This document shows positions 1 through 10,745 of a stretch of 64,000 nt of DNA, piece after piece. Both the position numbers and the translations under genes were made by a program. The DNA is from Lycorma delicatula. Taxonomy: Eukaryota; Arthropoda; Insecta; Hemiptera; Fulgoridae. Below the pieces are notes generated by a model that saw nothing but the letters and a program-made list of their open reading frames with translations, was not told the origin of the DNA and ran no database searches. Position 1 is the stretch's first letter, and the number at the start of each line of letters is the position of its first letter. The DNA is taken from assembly GCF_047948215.1 (NCBI RefSeq), contig NC_134456.1, positions 201,264,034-201,328,033 of the forward strand, written 5' to 3'.

Positions 1-1173
1 CTTCATTTTGAATTTTAATGACACCAAATTTTTTTAATTTTCTATAACATCACATTTCAAAGGCCTGTATTCTTTTCGTTTCTGCTTTTTATATGAAAAG
101 TACAATAGTGTCATTGTTTTGCTACCATAAAGCGCTTCACTGCATGCAAATATTTGTGAAAATCTTTTTCTAATTTCTTCATTCTATTTCATTCATACTA
201 CCAGATTTCTTTTTTACATAAAAGTACTCCTTGCTTGTGTGGGTCTGCTTTTGAAGTCTGCATGATATTATCCATTGTTTATATTTTTACTTTCTAAATA
301 ACAAAAAACCTTTCACTTTTGTATTGTATTTTGCTGTCTTAATTAATTTCTCATTATCCTCCTTCTTATCAAATGCATAACTTTTAGTTTTTGCTAATTT
401 TCAAGATAAATTTGTCTACTTCAGTAGATTAATGACTCAATATAAAATCTAATCTTATTTTAATCTAAAATAATAATATTATCAGTCTATCTTACCATAT
501 TTATTTTCCCTCCTTTTATAGTTATTCCAAAGGTTTCAAATTATATTATAGATTCCAACATTCTCAAATATCTTTTCAATTCCTGTAATACAGTTAAATA
601 TTTTGTATCATACTTCATTATAAACTAGATTCTTCTGACCTATAAATGATTTTAAGTGACCTATAAGTGATTTTATCCTTTTCATGACTTAATTTCTAAA
701 ATGAATCCGAAGACCAGAATATTTTCCCTTATACCCATCCTCTTTCTGAAACCAAACCAAACATTTCTTCATATAATGTATCTTTATCTGCACATTCACT
801 TGCTTGTAAACTATTCTTGTAAGCATTTTTAATGTGTAAGATTAAAGTGATTATGTAACAATACTTATATATACATCTGCACTGTTTTCTTTGGTGTGGT
901 AACAATTATTACACTTTTTTTTTAAATCTGAGGTTCCTCTCCAGTCTTATAAATTCTGCATACTAATGTCTACAGTATCATGCAAATTAATCTGAACATA
1001 GGGAATTTTTGGAACAGATTTACATATGACAACTGTTAGACACTGAATTCTTGCAGCTGGATGGAAACCCGTCAACCAACTAAAAAGAAGTTATTAACAC
1101 CAGTAAAGTGCAAAAAAAGAATTTTGTGGGCCAAAGCAACTGCTAACTGGATCAAAAAGACTGGAAAAATGTA

Positions 1174-1720
1174 ATGTTTTATGTTCATGGGCAAAGGGTT
1201 CCATATGTTAGAAAAGCATCAGATGAAAATATATCACTGGCTTTTATCCAACAACCAGTTAAACATCCCAAGAAAAAATGTTTTGGGGTTGTTGTTGTTG
1301 TTATGGGGTTAAACAAGGAACTACTGAAAGCAATGAACAACAACCTTGTTGTTGCAATAACAACCTTGTTCATTGCTTTCAGTAGATGGTGTACTGAAAA
1401 GTGATAGATACATCAAGATTCTGAAGGAAAGGGTGTTAAGCAAACTTCAAAACACTTTGCCCACCAGGCAACAGTGTTCCAACAAGAATTAGCGCCATAG
1501 CAAACTACTGAAAAAGTGAAAACATTTTTTGAAGAATGAAATATTAAAGTGTTTCCATGGCCAGGCATCTCCCCAGATTTAAACCAAATTGAAAATTTTT
1601 GAGCAATTCTCAAAAAATGAATTGTATTACAGACATTGACGTCATTAAAACAATAATACTGGTATGGTTTCATCATGAAGAAAACAAAAACTATGTAATA
1701 AAGTTGATGAATCACTGCTA
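1174..1720 (+). pseudogene. Tc1 transposase, C-terminal fragment, broken
   Basis: Plus-strand reading across several frames recovers the order of a Tc1 transposase catalytic domain. First comes a VKHPKKKCFGVVVVV segment (normally VKHGGGSVMVWG). Then comes GVLKSDRYIKILKERVLSKL, the segment that usually follows the G-DG loop. Then comes KVFPWPGISPDLNQIENFW, the WPxxSPDLNPIENxW motif that contains the last catalytic region. Stop codons and frameshifts separate these parts, and an inserted palindrome (1321-1385) disrupts the middle. The D-D-E DNA cut-and-paste transposase would act in the nucleus on the element's TIRs. This copy cannot be active. Confidence 0.8.
1321..1385. repeat. Perfect 20-bp inverted repeat inside the Tc1 transposase relic
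   Basis: Arms 1321-1340 (CTACTGAAAGCAATGAACAA) and 1366-1385 are exact reverse complements around a 25-nt spacer. The spacer itself contains two copies of CAACCTTGTT. This is not a normal part of Tc1 transposase genes and looks like a local inverted duplication. Confidence 0.85.
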
Positions 1721-2599
1721 AATTGTGTATGTAAAGTAATTAAGAATAAATGAGGATATATTAATTATTATTAGATAATCACAAATTGTACAAGTATGAT
1801 TTTTTTTGTAAATAAAGTTCCTTTAATTAAACATCTGTGTTCAGATTAATTTGCATGCTACTGTAAAGCTAATCCAGTCCTATTTTTTCAGAATAGATTA
1901 GTAATTCAGATGATGTATCAACAACTCTTACTGATTTTTTTTTTATTAAGTCATTAGGTCTTCTATAAAATGGATCTAAGGGTAGTGTCTGTGAATCATT
2001 ATCAATATCTTTTTCAGATAATTTATTTCCTTTTTACAGTCCTGATTTGTATACTTGCGACCTGTAAACTACTTCTTTTTTTAATAACTAAGGCTTTTCA
2101 TTCACAACACTGACATTAGTACATTTTGCAATCATTTCTCAGAACTGTTTTTTTTTTTTTTTGTGTAAATTTACATTACCATTCAGTTAATCATTTTTTT
2201 TTTGACTCATATTTTACTATTTTGACTCTCTATTTTACTCCTCCTATTAATTTTATCTCTAACTGATGCAATATTCTACCTTCACCATCTTTTAACTTTT
2301 TATCCTTTCTACCTTCATCTATCAGTTTTAGAACATTAGTCACGATTTTATACCTACTGTTACTTTTCTTCTATTGTCTCCTCTCCTGCCTTAATCATTT
2401 CCTTTTTTAATTTAACTCATTAATTTTCAATTGAACTTCTATTGCATTAAATTTTAGGCATTAATGAATAATTTGTTCAATAATTTCACATGATTATTTC
2501 TATAAGCCTATCTGTATCATGCTCTTTAACCTCTTTTTTCTTTAATTTCCTAAATTTCACCTATACTTTATTATTATTAAATTACCCTTTGAACCCCTA

Positions 2600-2722
2600 A
2601 ATATGACAGAGCCACACCCCCAAGACCTGACCTGGCCAGACCCCAAGATGTTACAAAGCCAGACCCTGAGAACTGACAATGTCATACCCTGAGACCTCAC
2701 AAGGCCAGAACCTTGCAATCAA
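2600..2722. repeat. Degenerate GC-rich tandem repeat, about five units of ~25 bp
   Basis: Successive units resemble ACAAGGCCAGACCCTGAGAC (for example AGCCAGACCCTGAGAACTG and AGGCCAGAACCTTGC). Unit lengths vary from about 21 to 27 bp. It stands out as a GC-rich minisatellite inside AT-rich LINE sequence. Confidence 0.6.
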
Positions 2723-3460
2723 TATCAATATCTGCTCCTGATATATTTTGTAATACACAGCTTGGTTTTAAAATTTCTTTCTGACGTATAATAATAATCT
2801 ATTTGCTAACTTCTTGCATCTCCTGTTCTTACCCACATAAATCTTTACGTGGTTTTTAAGTAAAAGGTTCATAAACATTAGTTTATATTTAGTAAAATAT
2901 TCTTAACATATGGTTTTTTCATTTCTTTGACCTGGCTGTTCTCCCACTAGTTTCCTTCTTGATATTCTCTAACTGCAGCATTCCAGTCTCTCATTGTTAT
3001 TATATTTATATCTTTATATATCTTATCAATATCTTCATCTTCTCATGAAGAGGTTGTGATGTAAATCTAGGTTGTTTTTACAGGCATAAACTTTAGTTTA
3101 CATAATCGATGGATGAAGCTGTTACTTGATGAAAGTCCATTTTCAGAAAAGAAAATAAACAAATATGTTATTTAATTTTCAGAAATTATTTAAAAAATCA
3201 CAACAGCAAGTCACACAAAACAAGCAACAAAATCTCGGTAATAATAACTTACCTTGTCTTCCTACAGTATTATTTATCTTTATCCCTATCCCTGGATTTC
3301 CATTTTTGATTTTCTGGTAATTATCCTACAATTCCTTGGTAAGAAATCTTTCTTTTTTCATTTCATCGCATTAATTCCAACTGAATTTATCTTTTCAACC
3401 TGACCATTTCTTATTTTAGATGATCTAGCCTACCACTTTTATTTTAAATATTCCAAAAAC

Positions 3461-4800
3461 ACTAAAAAAACGTCATACTATTTTCTGATAATCTTCTCTT
3501 GAATAGTCTGCACTTGGAATACTTTTTAATCTAGAAAATTCTAATTTATATTATCTTATTGATATTATAGGATTATATTATAAATTATAGGAGGATTATC
3601 ATATCGATATTATAGAAAAAAAATTGAAAAAACATTTTCTCAGAAAAATGTAACTTTCCATTGCTTTCAGCTAAGTAATAGTCAAACCTAAAATATATAA
3701 GCTTTGTAGAACTTTTAGTTTTTCCTTTTAAGTAGTACCCTACTACACCTCAGATACTACTGATATCTTATCTTATTAACCTATATTATCTTATCTTATT
3801 AACTCATTTGAATTGCATCTTATTTACAACTAACCATTAAACTAACAATCTTTTTCCTATTTGCAACCTAAAGACATGTCCTGTACTCTGAAATTAGGCT
3901 CCCAATCCACAGAACAAGGGAAGACGGTTTTCAATTTATAGATTCAAAACATTTAAATCAATAAAAAAATGTATAAATTTATTATTAAAATTAAAATAAG
4001 ACTTTGTTATACAGCTAGTGCATAAGAAATTCATGGATAGGAAATAAAAATAGAGAAAAATTTGTGAAGTACGAATTCAGCTGCAGTTTGGTGTCTGAAA
4101 GAAGTCAAGAAGGTTGTCAGGAAGAGATAAAAGACTGTGAATTAATTTCTTAATGTATACCAGCTTTGCTTACACAATTAACCCCAGATCTTTCATTGTG
4201 AGACCTTTGACAATTCTGTGGTATAAAATATGTGTAGATTAGGTTAGCTTATCTTTACTCCTTCATATATTCACATCAGTTACGGTAAAAGAAAATCTTA
4301 TTTCCAGATCATTTAAAAAAAAGGAAAAGCTGTAAGTATTTTTCAAAAGTTGTTCATAACCCTACTCAGAACTTTAAGTTTGGAATTTTTAGTGTTAAGG
4401 CAAGATTTGAAAGCTGCCCAGACTGAACTTTTTATTCAGCCATTTAATAAAATATATAATTCCCAGTTAAGTCCATAGGCTAAATGATCTACAGGTCTTA
4501 ACATCATCAAGTTACACAAACAATAACAATCAGTAACTCAAATAAATTCCCAAAATATTGGTATATATACAGTGAGATCTTGACCAAGATACATAGAAAA
4601 TCACTTGGAAGGAAAAGGAAATCAAGATAGGATTAAAAAAGTACATTGAGTAAGGAATGATCCAACCACAGACAGTTGCTAAAAAAGACAAACACACATA
4701 AGAAATACAGCAAACCTAAAGGAGTTGGGCTTATCTTCTCTTTTTCACAATAAAATGTAGCATTAAGGAACAGAATATAGAAGTTATTATTATTATTTAA
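3461..4800. other. AT-rich stretch without a recognised gene
   Basis: No convincing reading frame, RNA gene or terminal repeat was seen. The part next to 3460 may still be the 5' leader of the LINE relic. Confidence 0.5.
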
Positions 4801-4804
4801 TAGT

Positions 4805-4805
4805 G

Positions 4806-4857
<52 letters not shown>

Positions 4858-4858
4858 C
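4805..4858. repeat. (ATA)n microsatellite followed by an inverse ATT run
   Basis: About 15 ATA units turn into TTATTATCATTATTATC, giving a small palindromic structure. Just downstream (4865-4915) a GATAATATATTA-containing unit is repeated twice. Reading frames called here (poly-L or poly-N) are artefacts of the repeat. Confidence 0.95.
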
Positions 4859-4940
4859 ATTATTATCTGATAATATATTATCAGGTTAATCTGATAATAT
4901 ATTAGGTTAATCTAAAATAAAATAAATAAATAAAAATAAA

Positions 4941-5097
<157 letters not shown>

Positions 5098-5119
5098 GCA
5101 AATTTAATTTTCCTGTCAT

Positions 5120-5525
5120 TTTTAAATCTAATGAAGTTCACAGACAAGTTGGCCTTCCTTGCTTAAATGTCAGAAGGAAATTTTTTGATTGTTGCACTTT
5201 CATCATTTGTTGCATGGTCAGTTTGATGACTGCTCTAGCTTGGTGCTACGCATTCCTTGTATGAGAATAAGAAATTTCAAACTTTTTCTAACTGAGCAAA
5301 AATCTGATTTGTCTCTGAATGCAAGGTACAGATATTGCTAATGAGTGTAATGGGAGGATTGACTTCTTTGTATCAAATGGAAAATTATTCATTAAAAGCC
5401 TCAAGAAACTATTTGCATAACTTGATCTCAATTATATTGATCTGTATTGTTTTGTTTCGTATCGTATTCAATGTGCAATAAACCAAGGCTTAAGTACTTG
5501 TTCTATTGCACAAAATAAATAAAAC
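5120..5525 (+). other. Possible LINE 3'UTR relic ending in an ATT repeat
   Basis: A moderately AT-rich segment ends with GCACAAAATAAATAAAAC followed by TATTATTATTATTAT. A poly(A)-signal-like end running into a short trinucleotide repeat is typical of some non-LTR element 3' ends. No coding sequence was recognised. It also forms the flank of the Dong-like insertion that starts at about 5541. Confidence 0.3.
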
Positions 5526-5946
5526 TATTATTATTATTATCCTCTTGGGCAAGCCCAGTAAAAAGCATCCTGGCCGGCCCTAAGGCAAGGCGCAGGCGCT
5601 ATAACTATTGTTCTGACATGCATTGTATATGGGAACATGAACTCTTGAATACTATGGGTGAGATATATGAATGAAAGACAAAATACCAGACATGAAAATT
5701 TATGAACTGCCATATGTTAACAGCCATTGTCCCTTGCCTGCAGCTCCATCTGATCGTCTCCTTCAATAACAGGCGTTATCTTATCGCTCGAGCTTGTGAC
5801 GTACCGACGGACCAAGCGGCATGTATCCAGCAACACAGCCTTCTGCATTGGTCGGAACAGATTTGCTGGCACTCAAACGGATCTTAATGAATCATCCAGA
5901 GAACGTGGAATCTCTCCCATCGTGCCCAAAACCACCAGGACTACCA

Positions 5947-6667
5947 TTACGCTCTCCTGGTCTGAAATCTCCCTGACTTGATCTGCAAATCCCTATACTT
6001 CACTATTTTTTCCGTGTACTTCTTCACTATGTTGGTGGACAATGGGTCTATGACATCAATCAGGAAGGCGATCTTCTCCTGCTTCTTGGTCAGAACGATG
6101 TCTGGCCTATTATGCTCCACTATCCTGTCCGTCAGAACAGTACGATAGTAGTACAGCTTATACCGATCGTCCTCTAATACAGACTGAGGAGCATACTTAA
6201 AATACGGGACTGAAACTGCAAGGAGACCTAGGGCCAAAGCAAGCCTCTGATGAAGTATCTTCACCACGTTGTTACGTCGGACTGTATATTCCCTTGGAGC
6301 TAAAAACTGACACCCGCTAAGGACATGTTCGATGGACTCGTTGGGCGATCCACAAAGACGGCACAGGTCAATTGTTACAGCAGGATCCTTAACGACATGC
6401 TTTCTGTAGCAGAGTGTGCTGACGTCCCTGTATAGCAAATACAAGACCCTCCGTCTCAGCAAACAACTCAGCATACTCCAGCCAGGCTACAGACGCATCT
6501 CGATCAACTGCTTCATCCATAAGCGCCGCATAGTACCTCCCATGCAATTCCCTCCTATCCATTAGACTGATCTCGGAGAAGGTATCCTCTAGGGGCTGGA
6601 ATTTCTCATCACTGAGGCGTAGTGGGGTTAGACTATTGTCACTTTTTACTATAACCCCATGGAGCAA
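5947..6667 (-). pseudogene. C-terminal CCHC zinc knuckle and restriction-like endonuclease of the Dong-like element
   Basis: Two minus-strand frames overlap at 6389-6474, which implies a frameshift. The upstream frame has the alpha-helical linker (LHGRYYAALMDEAVDRDASV). The downstream frame has the knuckle CRLCGSPNESIEHVLSGC (CX2CX8HX4C) and then RPDIVLTKKQEKIAFLIDV, which fits the PD-X12-14-D motif of the R2-type restriction-like endonuclease. That domain nicks the target site for target-primed reverse transcription. A trailing KYTEKIVKYRDL segment is also typical. The cysteines, histidine and PD-D residues are still present, but the frame is not continuous with an RT, so the protein cannot work. 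Confidence 0.8.
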
Positions 6668-6769
6668 GCTGGACTAGCTCTTCTCTAGGAAGTATTTTGC
6701 GGAGATTCAGCAGCTATTTTGCATGAACCTCCCACAAATCCACAACGCCTCTTCCTCCTCTATTCTCTT

Positions 6770-7260
6770 CTCTCCCCGACTCTTCTTTGCCGTTACAGAG
6801 ATAACGCTATGAATCACTAGCTGCTGTTTGCAGTCCCTACCACTCTGACGACACCCTTTCTGCTCCTCAGCCAAGATCTGATGTCTCTCAAGATGCTTAT
6901 TGATTTTGGCAGTGAGGACAGAAGTAAAAAGCTTATTTATTGTAGGGAGATGGGTTATTATTATCCATTAATTTTCTGCAAGACAGTACTTGGACGGGTC
7001 TGCCGTCGCAGTAGAAGATTTCGGGATCAGATAGGTCATCCCCTGAGTGATAAAGGTCGGCATTAGACTTGCATCTCGCAAGATGGTAGAGTAAAATTCT
7101 GCAAGACGCTTGTGAACAGAAGAAAAGTGCTTGTACCAAAAGTTTAGCACTCCATCAATCCCAGGCGGCTTCCAATTATGGATTTTCTTAATCTGTAAAT
7201 CCTGTACATCTTCTAGAGTGATTAAATTATCTACCATTGTCTGGACTCTATCAACTCGTT
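6770..7260 (-). pseudogene. N-terminal part of the reverse transcriptase of the Dong-like element (palm core missing)
   Basis: The minus-strand reading begins with KKIHNWKPPGIDGVLNFWYK, the conserved NWKxPGPDG start of this RT group. It continues with FITQGMTYLIPKS (normally GRTTLIPK). After a frame change it reads INKLFTSVLTAKINKHLERH, then QILAEEQKGCRQSG. A short degenerate tail follows, and the sequence then joins the C-terminal linker near 6667. The AFDSVPHSW-type segment, the YADD catalytic box and the thumb are absent. An internal deletion of roughly 1 kb or more, compared with complete relatives, is inferred. Confidence 0.75.
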
Positions 7261-7349
7261 TTCGTTCCTTACGGATCCACGTTGCCCCACAGTTATGCTG
7301 TGAGGAACACGACCAAAGCGGGCCTCAATATCCCTAGACTTCCTCACTA

Positions 7350-8404
7350 GTAGGGGACGCGTTCGCCTGAGGTTGTTGCTGAGGTGAAACCTGCAACTGC
7401 TTATTCAGCTCCTTTTGATTGGTACGGAACAAGTGAGTTTGTTCCCGGCGCATGTTACTCTGCCGATACCCCCGTAGCCGACATGATAGTACCATCAATC
7501 GTTGCTTTAACAAATCCAGGATTTCATGGTCGGTGGTGTTGTCCGGGACCTCATACGCTCGTATTATCGACTCCGCCGCCGATCAGATCCATCCACTGGG
7601 GTTAGCACATGTTAAGAAACTGGACAAACGACCGATCTCTTTCCTCAGCTTATCGAATCTCCTACACAACCTCTCCTCCCAAGGTGGACGCTGGGGATTC
7701 TTACGCGTTGCCATTCGCTTTGACTGCCGTGATCGCACCGATGTACACCAACTCATGAAGCTCAGTTATGGAGGGTACTAATCTCACTTTTTCTTCAAGA
7801 ATCTCATTAATAAGGCCCACTATGTTTCTCCTGCCGCGATTAACCCTCAGCTTTGGTATACGCTGTCTGGCCGACGGATCCATACCACCATACAGCATCT
7901 CGTTCTCTGCAAATTGATTGGAGAGGGGATTGTCGGCTCTTATCGCTTCTTCTACAGCACTTTCATCTGAAGATGGGCTGGACAACAACCCAAACTCCCT
8001 AGAAACATCAACTCGGATTAACGCCACCACATCTGCAGGAACCCTATAAAAAAAAGGGATCTGCACTGATCCAGGATGTTTTGGACAGACTTACATCGTA
8101 GCTCAGGGAATTTCTCAACCATCGCTTGATGCAGCGGAAAACTATACGATTTCATGTCCGATTCCATTTTTTTTATAGTCAGGTAGGTAAGGTAAAGGAA
8201 GGCATTATGTTCATCTGTCCATTTAAACCGCTTACTACCCCGGGATTCTACAGCACTGGGTGACTGAACTTCAGCCACAACAGAAGCCACAGACGACGTT
8301 CCAGGCCTTGTGGTACCATTAGGTGAGGCGCTGCCACTCGCTCCAGCACTCCCCACCCCAGACTGAACATCACGACGGCTCCGAAGGGTGCGAGCCCGCA
8401 ACAC
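7350..8404 (-). pseudogene. N-terminal Myb/SANT-like region of the Dong-like element ORF
   Basis: From 8404 downwards a frame with a Ser/Gly/Thr-rich start leads into FKWTDEHNAFLYLTYL. This tryptophan-containing helical segment resembles the SANT/Myb-like DNA-binding domain of these elements. A frameshift near 8020-8066 moves into VALIRVDVSREFGLLS and a basic region with PKLRVNRGRRNIVGLINEIL and PPWEERLCRRFDKLRKEIGR. The reading continues through a glutamine-rich linker (QVSPQQQPQANASPTSEEVR) to the RT. The upstream 8405-8699 segment is probably the 5'UTR. The plus-strand frames in this interval are shadows of the same DNA. Confidence 0.7.
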
Positions 8405-8712
8405 CCTACCCTACAACGATTCACATCGTTGTACTCCATTAATTTTCAAAACAAATGGGTGACAGGATAAGATCCTGCGAGCAAGGCTCCGACATCTCTA
8501 GAAACGGCCGTCCCTAACATGGGAAACAGACACCGACCAAACGCTGCCCAATCTGGAACAGACGCGTTGGATTTAAAGTACCTGTTATGGTCCGCGGGTG
8601 TGCCTTTGAAGAACACCACCTACCCTGTATATCTACAGGGTCTTCCTCTATCCGCCACCTTGAGGACGCGCCCAGTAGAGGAACAGGATCCCCCCTGGGT
8701 TTTTATTATTAT

Positions 8713-10520
8713 TACATAAACCAGAAACAGTTTTGATAAATTTGCATACATAATATTTTAATAAATTATAATATGTACTACTAATAAACAAAAACTGGAT
8801 AAAATTATTGTGAATTATAAATTAAAACTTAATTAACTCAAAATTATGTTATGCAATTGTTAACATGAATTTTAAATCATCTTAAAAAACAAATGAATAC
8901 GGTATTCAATTAAATAAATAGAAGCAAAACTGAATAAGATAAATAGAAGCAAAACTAACGCAGAACTTCATGCTCAACAGAATACAACGTAATAATACAA
9001 AGCTTTCTCTAAAAATAACAATGAATAAAACAATAAAAATATGCAGTAAAGTTAACAATAGTAATATTATTTTTTACATTAACATTTATAACAATGTCAC
9101 ACATTAAATAAACAGTAGGAGTTAATTCATTAAGGCAGAACCATTAACATCATCAGGTGAGTAATGATTTTGTTTAAAACAATTAATTTTAAAAAAATTA
9201 AAAGACTGCAATATAAACAAGTATTTTAATTAAGTTTGTAAGGATTAATTAAAATTTACATTAAGCTGAATCCTGGTAAATGTTATTAAATGGGCTTAAC
9301 CTTTTCGAATGAGGTGCAATTTTGTAAAACTACATTAACCGTAAATTAGGTTACATGTATAGCTTACTGATTCCACCCAGTCCAGAGTAAAAAATTTCTA
9401 TATGATGAAGACATATTAAGAAAATTTAATTTTTTAACAAAATCAAATTACTATGGTGAACCAAAAGGAATAAAACACACAGAAAAACACAAACTGAAAT
9501 AAAAAAAATAAAATGAAATACGTTGTAGTAATATTTAGTGCACTAAAGGAAGCAAGGATGTATTTAGACTTAATTAAAAGTGAGTGAGATAGTGTACTCA
9601 ACTGACTGTGATGTATTAGGCAATATCTGTAAGTAATGAGGTTAAAAACATTAAAAACAGTATAAGAAAAACATCAGCGTTAAAAATAACCAAAAATATG
9701 ACTAACTTTCGGGAATATTAACACATCTCTTATTTATACAAATTACGTTAAATTTTAAGAACTTACAGGAAATGCGGTTTTATATTTATATAAAATTATA
9801 TGGATGTGTAATCTATTTTATTATTATTTATTTAATTTTTTAGTAAAATGCTAATCTTATTAGTAATTTTAATCTTCCCTTTTTTTCGTAATTTTTTCCC
9901 AAGTATCACTACTGAATCATTTGGATTTCAAACTTAATTTAAAGTTTCTTAATGTCGTAAAACAAAAATCAACAACATTATTGATAATTAAAAACACAGT
10001 TAGCAAAATAATGTAAAAACAAAATTTATTACGGTATATTATACAACATTTTTGCAAAATGTGTAATGTCAATTATTAAATAATTGCCGGCTTTTTACAC
10101 ATATTTTTCGTGTTTATTTGTAGTCGTCGAACCAATGATACAACCAAAACTTTATTTCGAGGCGACTCCCATTTGGCATCTGTAATGTATATACATATAA
10201 ATCATCCTTGTTTCTAGTCTTAAGTGATGTATAACATACGGTACATGCTACATAGCAGTATTATAATAGTTAATCGCTATGGATATCGAGCCAATCATTG
10301 TTTGTTAACTACATAAATTATTCATGCAATACATGAAATGAAAACTTTGATTATAACCAAACATATTAATCTGAAAGTAGTAGCCCAGAGCGAATACAAA
10401 CCATGTTTGTTGTAATAAATTAATTTAAAATCCATTCATATAAATAAATTTATGTATATTGAAATTTAATATTTCTTAGAAAAAAAAATTGTTTTTAATA
10501 AAATTTAAAACGTGTACAAA
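8713..10520. other. AT-rich stretch, nothing recognised
   Basis: Stop-dense on all frames, with no terminal repeats, tRNA-like boxes or splice-flanked coding segments that I can support. Confidence 0.6.
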
Positions 10521-10521
10521 T

Positions 10522-10745
10522 CCACCAGATTGGTCTAATGGTAAATTCGTCATCATAAATCAGCTGATTTCGAAATAAAATTTTTCAGGTTCAAATCCTA
10601 ATAAAGGTTTTTATTTTACTTTTACACGGATTTGAATACTAGATCGTGGATACCGGTGTTCTTCGGTGGTTGGGTTTCATGGGTTTCAATTAACCACAGT
10701 CTCAGGAGTAGTCGACCTGAGTTTGTTCAAGACTACAAATTTACC
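10522..10745 (+). repeat. tRNA-derived SINE, family 1, diverged copy
   Basis: The head CACCAGATTGGTCTAATGG resembles a pol III A box, and GGTTCAAATCCTA resembles a B box. They are followed by the family body: ACACGGATTTGAATACTAGA, TACCGGTGTTCTTCGGTGG and a TTAACCACA...CTCAGG stretch. The 3' tail seen in other copies is lost or diverged. Other copies: 16204, 29385, 58484. Confidence 0.8.

Larger units (their letters stand above)
973..1863 (+). mobile_element. Tc1-like DNA transposon, complete ends, inserted in the LINE
   Basis: The ends are inverted repeats: the left begins CAGTATCATGCAAATTAAT and the right end, read in reverse, begins CAGTAGCATGCAAATTAAT. Both are bordered by TA (971-972 and 1864-1865), the standard Tc1/mariner target duplication. 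The TIRs run about 30 bp with few mismatches. At 891 bp it is far shorter than an autonomous Tc1 (about 1.6 kb), so the N-terminal DNA-binding half of the transposase is missing. The element sits inside an antisense LINE, so it is younger than that LINE. Confidence 0.9.
1..3460 (-). mobile_element. Decayed APE-type LINE (non-LTR retrotransposon), cut by the window edge and by a Tc1 insertion
   Basis: Read on the minus strand with frame changes, this stretch carries the landmarks of an endonuclease-reverse transcriptase LINE in the right order. Near 3340-3430 is an endonuclease start resembling GRLDxVKxEMxRLNIDILGI. Near 2890-3110 are a KVYA-like strand and a degenerate RDWNA (normally GDWNA). 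Near 490 is a YTDN version of the RT YADD box. Near 350-420 is a KISKTKVM-like segment. At 1-130 is a QAFEMxCYRK segment, matching the C-terminal AFEMWCYRR signature of this LINE group. The reading frame is destroyed throughout. A Tc1 element interrupts it at 971-1865. The 3' end lies left of the window. The family is related to the element at 45745-48965, but the subgroup is not resolved. Confidence 0.7.
5541..8699 (-). mobile_element. R4/Dong-like non-LTR retrotransposon with restriction-like endonuclease, inserted in a (TAA)n tract
   Basis: This ~3.2 kb segment has distinctly higher GC than its flanks. On the minus strand it encodes, in order, a Myb/SANT-like N-terminal domain, the beginning of a reverse transcriptase, then a CCHC knuckle and a PD-D endonuclease motif. 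That order is the single-ORF layout of R2/R4/Dong/NeSL-group elements. It is bordered by TATTATTATTATTAT at 5526-5540 and by TTATTATTATTA at 8701-8712, so it appears to sit inside a (TAA)n microsatellite. From memory, Bombyx Dong targets such repeats. Full-length relatives are over 4 kb. Here the RT core is deleted and the frames are broken. Confidence 0.82.

Noticed and set aside
6881..8719. Plus-strand frames of 60-109 codons
   Set aside because: They lie opposite the Dong-like element's coding strand, whose minus-strand readings carry recognisable domains. The plus frames are shadows favoured by the higher GC content.
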